Source of the DNA: Dethiosulfatibacter sp.
GTDB lineage: Bacteria; Bacillota_A; Clostridia; Tissierellales; Dethiosulfatibacteraceae
Length of the DNA stretch: 12,133 bases
NCBI GenBank assembly: GCA_019084435.1
Contig: JAHRFV010000024.1
Coordinates: forward strand, 1 to 12,133
Direction: 5' to 3'
Shown here: positions 1 through 6,540 of the stretch, piece by piece
Numbering within the stretch: the first letter of the stretch is position 1
Layout: each line of letters begins with the position of its first letter
Made by a program: the position numbers and the translations under genes
The notes under the pieces: model-generated
Database searches by the model: none
Seen by the model: the letters and a program-made list of their open reading frames with translations, nothing else
What the model was told of the DNA's origin: nothing

Positions 1-236
1 AATATATCATATAGCATAGATTTTTATCTGTCAATAATCTATCAATTATTTTTGAATAATATATCTTTCAATTTATGAAAAAAAGCATACGTGTAATAGA
101 TCATTTAAATCCAAAATCTTCTAATATAAATGATTACAGAGATATATTATTATAAAATGCATCAGAAAATTGGCTATATAGTTGAGATAAATGATCGATT
201 GAATTTTCTTAAGTCATAATATATCTATGATTATAC
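1..236. other. AT-rich stretch without a supported gene
   Basis: This stretch is very AT-rich with stops in all frames. The longest reading with an ATG (75-155, 26 codons) has no ribosome-binding site and resembles nothing I know. I see no tRNA, terminator or strong inverted repeat. It most likely is the spacer upstream of the promoter at 237. Confidence 0.5.
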
Positions 237-265
237 TTGACAACAGATGACATTATCGATACAAT
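237..265 (+). promoter_or_regulatory. Vegetative (sigma-A type) promoter of the cyclase gene
   Basis: A perfect -35 box TTGACA (237-242) and a near-perfect -10 box TACAAT (260-265) are separated by 17 nt. Transcription would start near 272, giving a 5' leader of about 65 nt before the start codon at 338. No operator-like inverted repeat is obvious around it, so regulation cannot be inferred. Confidence 0.7.
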
Positions 266-337
266 TTTTTTATAATTGAGAAGTGTATGTTTTAAATATA
301 GCATATATATTCAATAATAAATTTGAAGGAGAATGGA

Positions 338-1102
338 ATGGAACTTATAGATATAAGCACAATTATTGAAGTCGATAATCCATCTGATGCCCCTCACCAA
401 GCACCTAAAATTGAGTATATTAAACACGAGGAAACTGTTGAAATGATGATGAAACAACTTCCTGGTGCTTCACATGAAGATATTCCAGATAGTAAGGGAT
501 GGGCAATCGAAAGAATAACAATGTCTACACATACGGGCCCACATATGGATGCTCCATGGCATTATGCTCGGACCATGAACAATGGTGAAGTAGCGCGTAC
601 AATAGATGAAATTCCACTCGAATGGTGTTTTTGCGACGGCGTTAAGTTTGATTTTTCGATGAAAGATCCAAAAAAAATCATAGAACCCATGGATTTTGTA
701 AAACAATTAAAAGAAATGAATTATTCTTTAAAGCCTAATGACATTGTATTAGTAGAAAGCGGAGCGGGTCCTTTCTTTGGGACAACAGAATACAGACAAA
801 AAGGTGCGGGAATGGGGAAAGAAGCCACTTTATGGCTATTGGATCAAGGGGTGAAAGTTGTTGGAACAGATTCATTTACATGGGATCGCCCTTTCCCGAT
901 AGTTGCGGAGGAGTTTCGCGAAACAAAGGATAAAAGTATAATATGGGAAGGGCATTACGCTGGAAAGGTTAAAGAGTATTTTCAAATGGAGAAACTCGCC
1001 AATTTGCATCTGCTACCATCATATGGATTCAAAGTCATATGTTTTCCAATTAAGATTAAGAGCGCGGGTGCGTCATGGGTTAGAGCTGTAGCGGTTATTT
1101 GA
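338..1102 (+). CDS. Cyclase family protein (kynurenine formamidase-like metal-dependent hydrolase)
   Basis: This 254-residue protein belongs to the cyclase / kynurenine formamidase-like family (Pfam PF04199). These are cytosolic metal-dependent enzymes that hydrolyse amides or lactones, or act on cyclic substrates. The signature metal-binding stretch is visible at about residues 65-75: His65-Thr-Gly-Pro-His69-Met-Asp71-Ala-Pro-Trp-His75, matching the family pattern HxGxHxDxPxH. The length is normal for the family. The start chosen is ATG 338 because AAGGAG (326-331) lies 6 nt upstream; an in-frame TTG at 323 has no ribosome-binding site. The gene stands alone between its own promoter (237-265) and terminator (1182-1217), so context does not identify the substrate. 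True kynurenine formamidase activity is only one possibility, as many family members act on other compounds. Family assignment is secure; the substrate is unknown. Confidence 0.88.
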   Translation: MELIDISTIIEVDNPSDAPHQAPKIEYIKHEETVEMMMKQLPGASHEDIPDSKGWAIERITMSTHTGPHMDAPWHYARTMNNGEVARTIDEIPLEWCFCDGVKFDFSMKDPKKIIEPMDFVKQLKEMNYSLKPNDIVLVESGAGPFFGTTEYRQKGAGMGKEATLWLLDQGVKVVGTDSFTWDRPFPIVAEEFRETKDKSIIWEGHYAGKVKEYFQMEKLANLHLLPSYGFKVICFPIKIKSAGASWVRAVAVI

Positions 1103-1181
1103 CAAATAGTATTGTTTAATGTCAATAAAGTAAAAAGACCGATTGTTATATTTTGGGTAGGGGCAGTTAATGAATAGAAAC

Positions 1182-1217
1182 AAAAAGGGATAATTTTAAT
1201 AAATTGTCCCTTTTTTT
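1182..1217 (+). terminator. Rho-independent terminator of the cyclase gene
   Basis: The stem GGGATAATTT (1187-1196) pairs with AAATTGTCCC (1201-1210) through a 4-nt loop with one T-G wobble, and is followed by seven Ts. A run of five As precedes the stem, so the structure could also work on the minus strand. It closes the single-gene unit. Confidence 0.85.
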
Positions 1218-1274
1218 GACGTATCTTCAATAAGATTAATTGGTTAGGCGGAAAATCTGATACTTAACTAGTAG

Positions 1275-1493
1275 TTGCTAGTGCTAAGCGATATCGACAA
1301 GAAGAAAGCCAAGCGAAACCTGATGAAAGCCTTTCTGAAAACCCTAAGAAAACAAGACAACCTCATCACAGCCTCTGATGAGAAACTCTGGTCAGCCACT
1401 CTAAACTATGTAACAGTCAAGAGTGATAAGGAACTTGTCTTTAACTTCAAAGACGGCAGAGAACTTCCGTGGAGAATAGAAGATGAACGGTAG
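1275..1493 (+). pseudogene. C-terminal remnant of a large serine site-specific recombinase
   Basis: About 70 codons remain, readable as the extreme C-terminus of a large serine recombinase of the integrase type carried by phages and Tn/ICE elements. The segment RRQD-like 'LRKQDNLI', then 'DEKLWSATLNYVTV' and a final 'FNFKDGREL' match the usual end of this family (a phrase like D-E-x-L-W followed by a V-T-V strand and F-x-F-K-D/N-G-T). The catalytic N-terminal resolvase domain and the zinc/DNA-binding middle are absent: the upstream sequence has in-frame stops just before 1275, and no ribosome-binding site precedes the TTG. It cannot be active. It marks a past recombinase-bearing mobile element at the island's left side. 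Identification rests on remembered family phrasing, not on a search. Confidence 0.65.
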
Positions 1494-1502
1494 ACACGTT
1501 AG

Positions 1503-1788
1503 CTTGATAAGTATAATGAAAACATCATAGAGCCTATTAATAAGAGCGAAGATGGAGAAAAAGAAGAAAAGTTTCTTTCAGAACAACAATCAATACAGAA
1601 AAACGTTAAGACCGTAGAGGATGCTTTGATGCTGAATCTACGGTTTTTTTATTTAACAGCATTAGAAAATATAAAAAATTAGGCAAGAGGAACAGGATAA
1701 GAAATGGATATTAAATGAGAGTGGTCGAAGAAGACGAATTGTTATGATCAGCTATAGCTATAGCAAAAAAGATGAATTGGTAGAATGA
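1503..1788 (+). other. Gene-less scar with start-less coding shards
   Basis: Two start-less open readings occur here: 1503-1682 (lysine/glutamate-rich, ending in 'LTALENIKN') and 1678-1788 (ending in 'SYSKKDELVE'). Their amino-acid composition looks protein-like, but neither has a start codon with a ribosome-binding site. The first is crossed by the terminator at 1611-1650. I read them as debris of the mobile element that left the recombinase tail; no function is supported. Confidence 0.35.
1611..1650 (+). terminator. Rho-independent terminator after the recombinase remnant
   Basis: An 8-bp perfect stem ACCGTAGA (1611-1618) / TCTACGGT (1637-1644) with an 18-nt loop is followed by a run of Ts to 1650. 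It would stop read-through from the recombinase remnant. Confidence 0.75.
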
Positions 1789-1796
1789 ATTTTAAC

Positions 1797-1825
1797 TTGT
1801 ATAGGCCATCATAATTGATTATAAT
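1797..1825 (+). promoter_or_regulatory. Promoter of leader/RNA copy A
   Basis: The -35 box TTGTAT (1797-1802) is 17 nt from a perfect -10 box TATAAT (1820-1825). Transcription would begin near 1832, just at the start of the conserved repeat at 1834. The same arrangement, with the same 17-nt spacer and the same 8-nt distance to the repeat, is seen at 11792-11820. That strengthens the call well beyond a single promoter match. Confidence 0.65.
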
Positions 1826-1833
1826 AAACTTAA

Positions 1834-1873
1834 GTTCAAGGGGTTGAATAAATTAGGGGATATACAAAATCGG
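1834..1873 (+). repeat. Direct repeat, copy A (partner at 11829-11868)
   Basis: This 40-nt block is identical to 11829-11868 at 37 of 40 positions (differences at repeat positions 17, 22 and 34). Looser similarity continues for about 25 nt downstream. Both copies lie in the same orientation, about 10 kb apart, and bracket nearly the whole accessory region. Confidence 0.85.
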
Positions 1874-1894
1874 CGATAAGGCAGCAACATTTCT

Positions 1895-1924
1895 AAGCCC
1901 TTCTTATTTTAAGATGGGTTTTTT
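1895..1924 (+). terminator. Terminator / possible attenuator after leader copy A
   Basis: AAGCCC-T-TCTT (1895-1905) pairs with AAGA-T-GGGTTT (1911-1921) across a 5-nt loop. It has one internal T/T mismatch and one G-T wobble, and Ts run on to 1924. It would end the short RNA, or act as a conditional attenuator before the gene at 2125. Copy B lacks an equivalent T-run hairpin. Confidence 0.55.
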
Positions 1925-2037
1925 GTTGTAATCGGATTGACTATGGATTCAGAGATTTTGTTGCTTAGCTGATAGAAATGAGATAATTCTGCTATTAGTC
2001 TTTACAGGTGATTCAACCCAAATAGAAGTGTTTCTAG

Positions 2038-2065
2038 TTGCTATTGTAATTAGTGATGAGATACT
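2038..2065 (+). promoter_or_regulatory. Possible weak promoter of the surface protein/toxin operon
   Basis: TTGCTA (2038-2043) and GATACT (2060-2065) lie 16 nt apart, about 60 nt before the start codon at 2125. The match is imperfect. The operon could instead rely on read-through from the promoter at 1797 past the attenuator-like hairpin. Confidence 0.3.
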
Positions 2066-2124
2066 GGATTCTAAAGAAAAGGTTCATTCATATTTTATGG
2101 AATGATTCGAGGAGGAAATGAGAT

Positions 2125-4074
2125 ATGAAGAACATAGATCTTAGAACAAAAACAGTACCGCATTTCATATGGGGAACAATAATATTTACTATTTTAGTTA
2201 GTACCGTTGTTTCTTTTGGAACGGTCGAGATAATGGCAATTGATACATCATCAGAAGTCATTGGGACATATTATGAATTTGATGTTAAAAATAATTATGA
2301 GTTTTCCACTATAGATTCAAGCACAAAAGCAGTATCTGGACAAAATACGTTGGGAAAATTTTCGCTCACTGGCAATTTTGCAGAGGACACTAAGAAGGAG
2401 GGTTTGCCCGTATTTACAGTGAAAGATGGAAACATAAGCTTGATATACACTTTAGAATCATCAATACATGAAGTTGGTGAGACGAAATGGCATTTAACTG
2501 ATGATAAATCAAAAAAAATTGATAATTTAACTTTAAAGAATAACATTATGTTAGGAGCATTGGTTCTTCAGAGTTCATTGGATGGTAAAAAATGGTTGGA
2601 CGATGTAATTATCACCGATTTTTTCTCGGAAGAAAATAAATTTGAAGATCTCCTATATATAACAAAGGACATTCAACAACAGAATGGTTGCTATTATAGA
2701 CTTATAGTCGTGTATTCCCTAGAACGAAAGGTTGGCGAAAAAAAAATAGGATTCATTACAGTAGATGTTAAAGAAGAAAAAAAAGTAGCTGAGGTATATA
2801 ACTTCTATGTTATTGATGAGGATGTTTCGCAAACTACATCTTCTAGTGATACACCAAAGAAGAAACTAGGAAAGAAAGTGAACACTGGAAAAGATACAGG
2901 TTATTCCGGTAGTACTATGGTTAATCTTGATGACCCCCATTATGGATGGGATATTGGAACATTCTTCGTGAATGGTTATACTAGAGAGGTTATTCAAAAG
3001 GATGGTTCATCAATATTTTTAAAAAATGTAGGAGATCGAGTTACACTTTGGTTTAGCCTTGTACAAGAATTGGATCAACTTAATGGCGATGATGATTTGG
3101 TTATATCGGAAGACACAAACGGACACGATAAAGAATTTGAGATCGTGCAGACCGATTTCGGTCGTGGTGCATTGATTATCAGCTATACAGATTATCAGGG
3201 AGTCGTTCACAAACCAGTAATTTACACGAATTATCTTGCAGCAAATGCAAGAACTGGAGCTGATACCAGAGTTCAACTTTTCGAAGAAGGTGATTACGAA
3301 GTGGCTTTGGACTATGAAATAATGGATAATTCAAGAAAAATAGGCTCACTTTCGCTATTACCAACATATTTTAATTACAAGATTAGATTTTCTTTTTCAA
3401 TCCGGAATGGAAATTGTATGGTATATCCATTTGACACAGAAACGGGTGTGGAGTTGTCTGAAAGAGCTATTACTGAAAATGGATTTAGACTAGATATGGC
3501 AAAATCGAGATATCTTACCATTGATGTGAAAAAGTCTGTAGTTAAAATAAGCGAGGATGGATCTATAGTTGAAGATATTCGTTTTAATAGACCAGCTAAA
3601 GACGGTGAATCATATACTGAGGAAGGAATCTATACATTTACTGTGAAGAATCTATATACAGGTGGAGATTCTACGACAAAGACAATCTTCGTAGGAAGTA
3701 ACAAGTACGTAAGAGCTATATCGAGATCGGGATTCACTCTAGTTGAGTTAAACGATAAAATTGTTCGAGGTGCAACAATTTCTGAAGAAGGTTTAATAAT
3801 AGAACCAATCGAGGAAACGTCGGCGACGACAGAAGACAAGATTATTCAGGAAGAGCCGGTGAAAGAGACTGTTTTGGAAAATGAAGAAGCAGCCAACAAT
3901 GTTGAAGAAATCACCAATGAGACAGATGACACCAACGAGACAGAAAACACTGAGGACAGTACAATAATAGGTGATGAGTGGACGATTAGAAACTTTCCAA
4001 TAGTGCCTACAAGCATTGTTGTAGTAATAATTATAGCATTGGTACTTGTATTTAGAAAAAGAAAATCTGCGTAA
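2125..4074 (+). CDS. Single-pass cell-surface protein of unknown function, partner of the lipoprotein toxin
   Basis: This is a 649-residue exported protein. An N-terminal hydrophobic segment (about residues 12-36) ending in an Ala-containing site reads as a signal peptide. The large extracellular part contains a conserved block around residues 265-530, starting 'DPHYGWDIG' and including 'VTLWF', 'TDFGRG', 'GDYEVALDYE' and 'RNGNCMVYPFD'. I recognise this as a recurrent but functionally unassigned sequence of gut and anaerobic Clostridia. A Glu/Thr/Asn-rich spacer (about 555-620) leads to a C-terminal membrane helix (about 626-643) and a positive tail RKRK. There is no LPxTG motif, so anchoring is by the helix, not by sortase. 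The start has a strong site (AGGAGG at 2110-2115, 9 nt upstream). It ends 17 nt before the toxin gene, so the two are almost certainly co-transcribed. Its role may be in display, export or receptor recognition for the toxin; this is inference. Confidence 0.75.
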   Translation: MKNIDLRTKTVPHFIWGTIIFTILVSTVVSFGTVEIMAIDTSSEVIGTYYEFDVKNNYEFSTIDSSTKAVSGQNTLGKFSLTGNFAEDTKKEGLPVFTVKDGNISLIYTLESSIHEVGETKWHLTDDKSKKIDNLTLKNNIMLGALVLQSSLDGKKWLDDVIITDFFSEENKFEDLLYITKDIQQQNGCYYRLIVVYSLERKVGEKKIGFITVDVKEEKKVAEVYNFYVIDEDVSQTTSSSDTPKKKLGKKVNTGKDTGYSGSTMVNLDDPHYGWDIGTFFVNGYTREVIQKDGSSIFLKNVGDRVTLWFSLVQELDQLNGDDDLVISEDTNGHDKEFEIVQTDFGRGALIISYTDYQGVVHKPVIYTNYLAANARTGADTRVQLFEEGDYEVALDYEIMDNSRKIGSLSLLPTYFNYKIRFSFSIRNGNCMVYPFDTETGVELSERAITENGFRLDMAKSRYLTIDVKKSVVKISEDGSIVEDIRFNRPAKDGESYTEEGIYTFTVKNLYTGGDSTTKTIFVGSNKYVRAISRSGFTLVELNDKIVRGATISEEGLIIEPIEETSATTEDKIIQEEPVKETVLENEEAANNVEEITNETDDTNETENTEDSTIIGDEWTIRNFPIVPTSIVVVIIIALVLVFRKRKSA

Positions 4075-4090
4075 CTTGGAGGTGAGGGCA

Positions 4091-5365
4091 GTGACTTTGA
4101 AAAGAATAACTGCGATTTTTCTTGCTTGTCTTTTGATCGTGACAGGCTGTAATAAAGAAGAAGTTGGAACGACTGAAAAAATAACTGAAAGCCAAAGCTT
4201 AGAATTAGAAACTACTGACAAAGTTCAAAATGAGACAACAGCGGAATTGTTTGTAGAAAGTAATAATACAGAGATAGAAGATTATAGCCCAGTGGTGCCA
4301 GAATTTTCAGGTATGGATGATGTCGATTTGCTCAGATACGTACAAGATAATGTATACAGTGAATTAGTAAAAACTTTCAATAGTGATGAATATTATGTGG
4401 AAAATGTAGAAGCTGTTTATATATCCAAGGAGTATCTTGAAGAAGTAGCATTTAATTCACAATCTAATATATTCTTTGGCTATACATTAGATGAGCTTAA
4501 CGAACAGTTTGAAGGTACACAGTATGCATTTGGCTTAGGCAATGATGGAACAACAATTGTGTATGATATTGAAGAATACGATGATACATATGAACGTATT
4601 ATAAAGGATGTTGCTATTGGTTCAGGTGTAATCTTAATATGTGTTACTGTATCAGTAGTAGCGGGCGGTGTAGGTGCTCCGGCGGTAAGCATGGTTTTTG
4701 TGGCATCGGCAAAAACAGGAACAATAATTGCATTATCATCTGGAGCTTTAAGTGGCGTGGCAGCAGGTGTTGTTACAGGAATGAAAACCCGTGACTTCGA
4801 CCAGGCAGTAAAAGCAGGTGCAGCTGCCGGAGCAGACGGGTTTAAGTGGGGAGCAATATCAGGAGCGTTACTTGGTGGAGCTACCGAAACGATTGCTTTA
4901 AAAGGAGCTACCCTAAATGGGCTATCAATGAACGAAGCTGCTTTAATCCAGAAAGAGACAGGATACCCACTAGATGTAATTAAAGGTCTAAAGAATATTG
5001 AACAATATAAGATTTTAAAACAAGCTGGATTGAAAACGAAACTCATAAGTGGGAAGAGCGCTCTTGTAAGAGATGGAATTAATCTGAATTATGTAGATGA
5101 ATTTGGACGAACTAATTTGGAGCGTATGAAAAAAGGATTAGCGGCTCTTGACGCTAATGGAATTCCATATGAATTACATCATATAGGACAAAAAACAGAT
5201 TCGACATTAGCTGTTTTGACTCAGGCTGAACATCGGTTGGGAAACAATCATAAAATTTGGCATGATTTAAGTAAAGCATCAGAAATTGATCATGCAAGTT
5301 TTGATAAGATACGTCAGGCGTTTTGGAAGGATTATTTAGAACTAATTGTTCAGGGAGGAATATGA
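4091..5365 (+). CDS. Lipoprotein polymorphic toxin with C-terminal LHH nuclease domain
   Basis: The 424-residue product starts at GTG 4091, chosen because GGAGGTGA (4078-4085) lies 5 nt upstream; the longer in-frame opening at 4046 lies inside the previous gene. Residues 1-20 form a lipoprotein signal with lipobox V-T-G-Cys20, so the mature protein should be lipidated on the outer face of the membrane. An acidic Thr/Glu-rich region and a short globular segment follow. Next come a hydrophobic stretch (about 173-203) and a Gly/Ala-rich helical region (about 208-270) like the membrane-penetrating pre-toxin segments of other polymorphic toxins. The last 90 residues match the LHH nuclease family (HNH/Endonuclease VII superfamily, Pfam PF14411): 'GRTNLERM', Leu362-His363-His364, 'TQAEHR' (380-382) and Trp390-His391. 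DNA or RNA in a neighbouring cell is the expected target. The immunity gene starts 1 nt downstream. The lipid anchor on such a toxin is unusual. Confidence 0.85.
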   Translation: MTLKRITAIFLACLLIVTGCNKEEVGTTEKITESQSLELETTDKVQNETTAELFVESNNTEIEDYSPVVPEFSGMDDVDLLRYVQDNVYSELVKTFNSDEYYVENVEAVYISKEYLEEVAFNSQSNIFFGYTLDELNEQFEGTQYAFGLGNDGTTIVYDIEEYDDTYERIIKDVAIGSGVILICVTVSVVAGGVGAPAVSMVFVASAKTGTIIALSSGALSGVAAGVVTGMKTRDFDQAVKAGAAAGADGFKWGAISGALLGGATETIALKGATLNGLSMNEAALIQKETGYPLDVIKGLKNIEQYKILKQAGLKTKLISGKSALVRDGINLNYVDEFGRTNLERMKKGLAALDANGIPYELHHIGQKTDSTLAVLTQAEHRLGNNHKIWHDLSKASEIDHASFDKIRQAFWKDYLELIVQGGI

Positions 5366-5366
5366 T

Positions 5367-5756
5367 ATGTCTGATATTATTAATATGCTAAAATCAAGAA
5401 CAGATTTATATTCGCTTCAAGGTGTTTCTGATGAGGATATCAAGGAGGTTGAAGACGGACTTGGAATTATGTTTGCTCCGGATTATCGAGATATATTATC
5501 AGAGTACGGAGTGATATCATTTGATGGACATGAGCTCACTGGCATCTGTTTGAGTCCCCGTTTAAATGTAAAGGATATCACACTCAAAGAACGAAATAAT
5601 AATGCAATTGCTACAAGGTCCATGTATGTAATAGAGGTTGCAAATATCGATGACATTGTAATTTGGCAGTCCTCTGATGGGGGAATTTATCAAACCTTGA
5701 AGGGGTGTGAGCCCGTTAAAATCTGTGAATCTCTATTGGAGTATATTAATAGTTGA
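5367..5756 (+). CDS. SUKH (SMI1/KNR4) family immunity protein
   Basis: This 129-residue cytosolic protein has the pattern of SUKH superfamily immunity proteins: an N-terminal 'GVSDEDIKEVE' helix, then 'F-x-x-DYRDILSEYG', the strand 'SFDGHELTG', and a late 'IWQSSDGGIYQ' strand pair followed by a C-terminal helix. The SUKH-1 (PF09346) or SUKH-5-like (PF14567) groups fit best. SUKH proteins bind and neutralise cognate nuclease toxins. The start is ATG 5367 with GGAGG (5354-5358) 8 nt upstream; an in-frame TTG at 5346 would lie inside the toxin gene. The gene begins 1 nt after the toxin stop codon, the classic toxin-immunity order, so it is the predicted antidote to the LHH nuclease. The protein has no signal peptide, consistent with protection inside the producing cell. 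Confidence 0.85.
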   Translation: MSDIINMLKSRTDLYSLQGVSDEDIKEVEDGLGIMFAPDYRDILSEYGVISFDGHELTGICLSPRLNVKDITLKERNNNAIATRSMYVIEVANIDDIVIWQSSDGGIYQTLKGCEPVKICESLLEYINS

Positions 5757-5855
5757 GTCGATTTTTGCAAATTGTTTATAGTATAGACTATGCTTGGATT
5801 TTAAATTGGTAAAAGAATAAAATTTCAACGGCTACTTCTAAAAGGAGTTGAACTT

Positions 5856-5972
5856 ATGATTGATTTAATAATTATTCTCGCGTTTCTGGTGATATTCTTT
5901 TTAATGTTCAGAGAAATCATATCTTTAATAAAAACTATTGTTACAGGAATATTTGGCCTCTTTAGAAGATGA
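5856..5972 (+). CDS. 38-residue single-helix membrane peptide
   Basis: This small ORF is missed by length cut-offs. AAAGGAG (5841-5847) lies 8 nt before ATG 5856. The peptide begins 'MIDLIIILAFLVIFFLMF', a near-perfect transmembrane helix, followed by an amphipathic stretch and a C-terminal Arg-Arg. Small hydrophobic peptides with a basic tail occur as type I toxin-antitoxin toxins (Fst/TxpA-like in style), as small accessory membrane proteins, and as holin-like factors. None of these is proven here. It lies 100 nt behind the immunity gene, with no clear promoter or terminator between them. It may belong to the toxin operon as an accessory membrane partner, or be independent. I saw no clear antisense promoter that would identify a type I antitoxin RNA. 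Confidence 0.55.
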   Translation: MIDLIIILAFLVIFFLMFREIISLIKTIVTGIFGLFRR

Positions 5973-6055
5973 GTCGACTTATTTCTCAAAAGTGTTTAAC
6001 TTATCATACCAAAGCAAATGAGCCTTACGATATAAAAAAAACAAAGAAAGGAAAA

Positions 6056-6094
6056 TATAATCCAATCACCTATTAAAAAGATAATTGGATTATA
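6056..6094 (+). repeat. Perfect 11-bp inverted repeat ahead of the gene at 6105
   Basis: TATAATCCAAT (6056-6066) is the exact reverse complement of ATTGGATTATA (6084-6094), separated by 17 nt. It sits between an SD-like AAAGGA (6047-6052) and the GTG at 6105. It has no T-run, so it is not a terminator. An operator for a dimeric repressor or an mRNA hairpin controlling translation are the simplest readings. Confidence 0.6.
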
Positions 6095-6104
6095 CGAGTC
6101 TATT

Positions 6105-6386
6105 GTGAAAGATGATTATTTTTGTCCTATGCCAAATGCCTGGAACAACATATTTAATGACTTGATTGAAGGATATGAGGAAAGTACGGGTAAAAAACTC
6201 CCGAAAGGTGTTCAAGCAATTAGACAGGCTGGAGGGCCTCCCACACCTTTAGTTTTAGGTGCTTGGTCGGACTCAGGTTATCTTCAGAAAGCAGCCAGAT
6301 GGCAAGAAACCATCAAGTGGGCTGAAGACCATCATTTATCCCATCTCATAATTGTGAAGGAAGAGGATAAGTACAGAGGGGAGTAA
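6105..6386 (+). CDS. Small conserved-looking hypothetical protein
   Basis: About 93 residues, cytosolic, with a distinctive composition: 'FCPMPNAWN' near the N-terminus, a Pro/Gly-rich middle 'GGPPTPLVLGAWSDS', then 'ETIKWAEDHH' and a charged end. It has the feel of a conserved family, but I cannot name it or assign a function. The start is uncertain. GTG 6105 has no good ribosome-binding site, and the frame is open upstream to 6036 with protein-like codons ('KKIIGLYESI') but no ATG, GTG or TTG in a sensible place. The native start may have been lost, or an unusual codon may be used after the SD-like AAAGGA at 6047-6052. An 11-bp inverted repeat covers this upstream segment. Its place behind the toxin-immunity genes makes an orphan immunity role conceivable, but only by position. 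Confidence 0.5.
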   Translation: MKDDYFCPMPNAWNNIFNDLIEGYEESTGKKLPKGVQAIRQAGGPPTPLVLGAWSDSGYLQKAARWQETIKWAEDHHLSHLIIVKEEDKYRGE

Positions 6387-6540
6387 TGAGTAAAGACATT
6401 TCAATCACTTAGTTTTAATTCTACAGTTAAAGCGCTAATTTCAAACATGAATATTGGAAATTTTTATACGAGACGAAAAAAATATTAAGAGACAGATGAG
6501 AAATATGAATGATTATAATAAAATTGGAGGAAATAGAATT

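Larger units (their letters stand above)
1832..1926 (+). ncRNA. Putative structured small RNA or leader RNA (copy A)
   Basis: A transcript from the promoter at 1797-1825 would run about 95 nt to the terminator at 1895-1924. It starts with a perfect hairpin TTCAA-GGGG-TTGAA (1835-1848), continues through a conserved unpaired-looking block, then a hairpin AAGGC (1878-1882) / GCCCTT (1897-1902) with a bulged C. The 3' arm of this second hairpin overlaps the 5' arm of the terminator, so the two cannot form together. That is the logic of an attenuator or riboswitch expression platform. A second copy at 11827-11896 keeps promoter spacing, first hairpin and second hairpin. I do not recognise it as a known riboswitch or small-RNA class. 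It could be a stand-alone small RNA or the attenuated leader of the surface-protein operon starting at 2125. Confidence 0.45.

Noticed and set aside
75..155. Short ORF beginning MKKSIRVIDHLN
   Set aside because: No ribosome-binding site, 26 codons only, no recognisable family; composition is consistent with chance in AT-rich DNA.
3793..4221. 142-codon open frame on the minus strand
   Set aside because: It is antisense to the end of the surface protein and the start of the toxin gene, with no SD and a tyrosine/cysteine-rich composition typical of a shadow frame.
4480..5046. 188-codon open frame on the minus strand
   Set aside because: It mirrors the Gly/Ala-rich coding region of the toxin; the Pro/Ala/Thr-rich translation is what an antisense reading of such codons gives.
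5778..5791. Small inverted repeat ATAGT-ATAG-ACTAT before the 38-residue peptide
   Set aside because: A 5-bp AT-rich stem occurs often by chance in this sequence and has no linked promoter or terminator.
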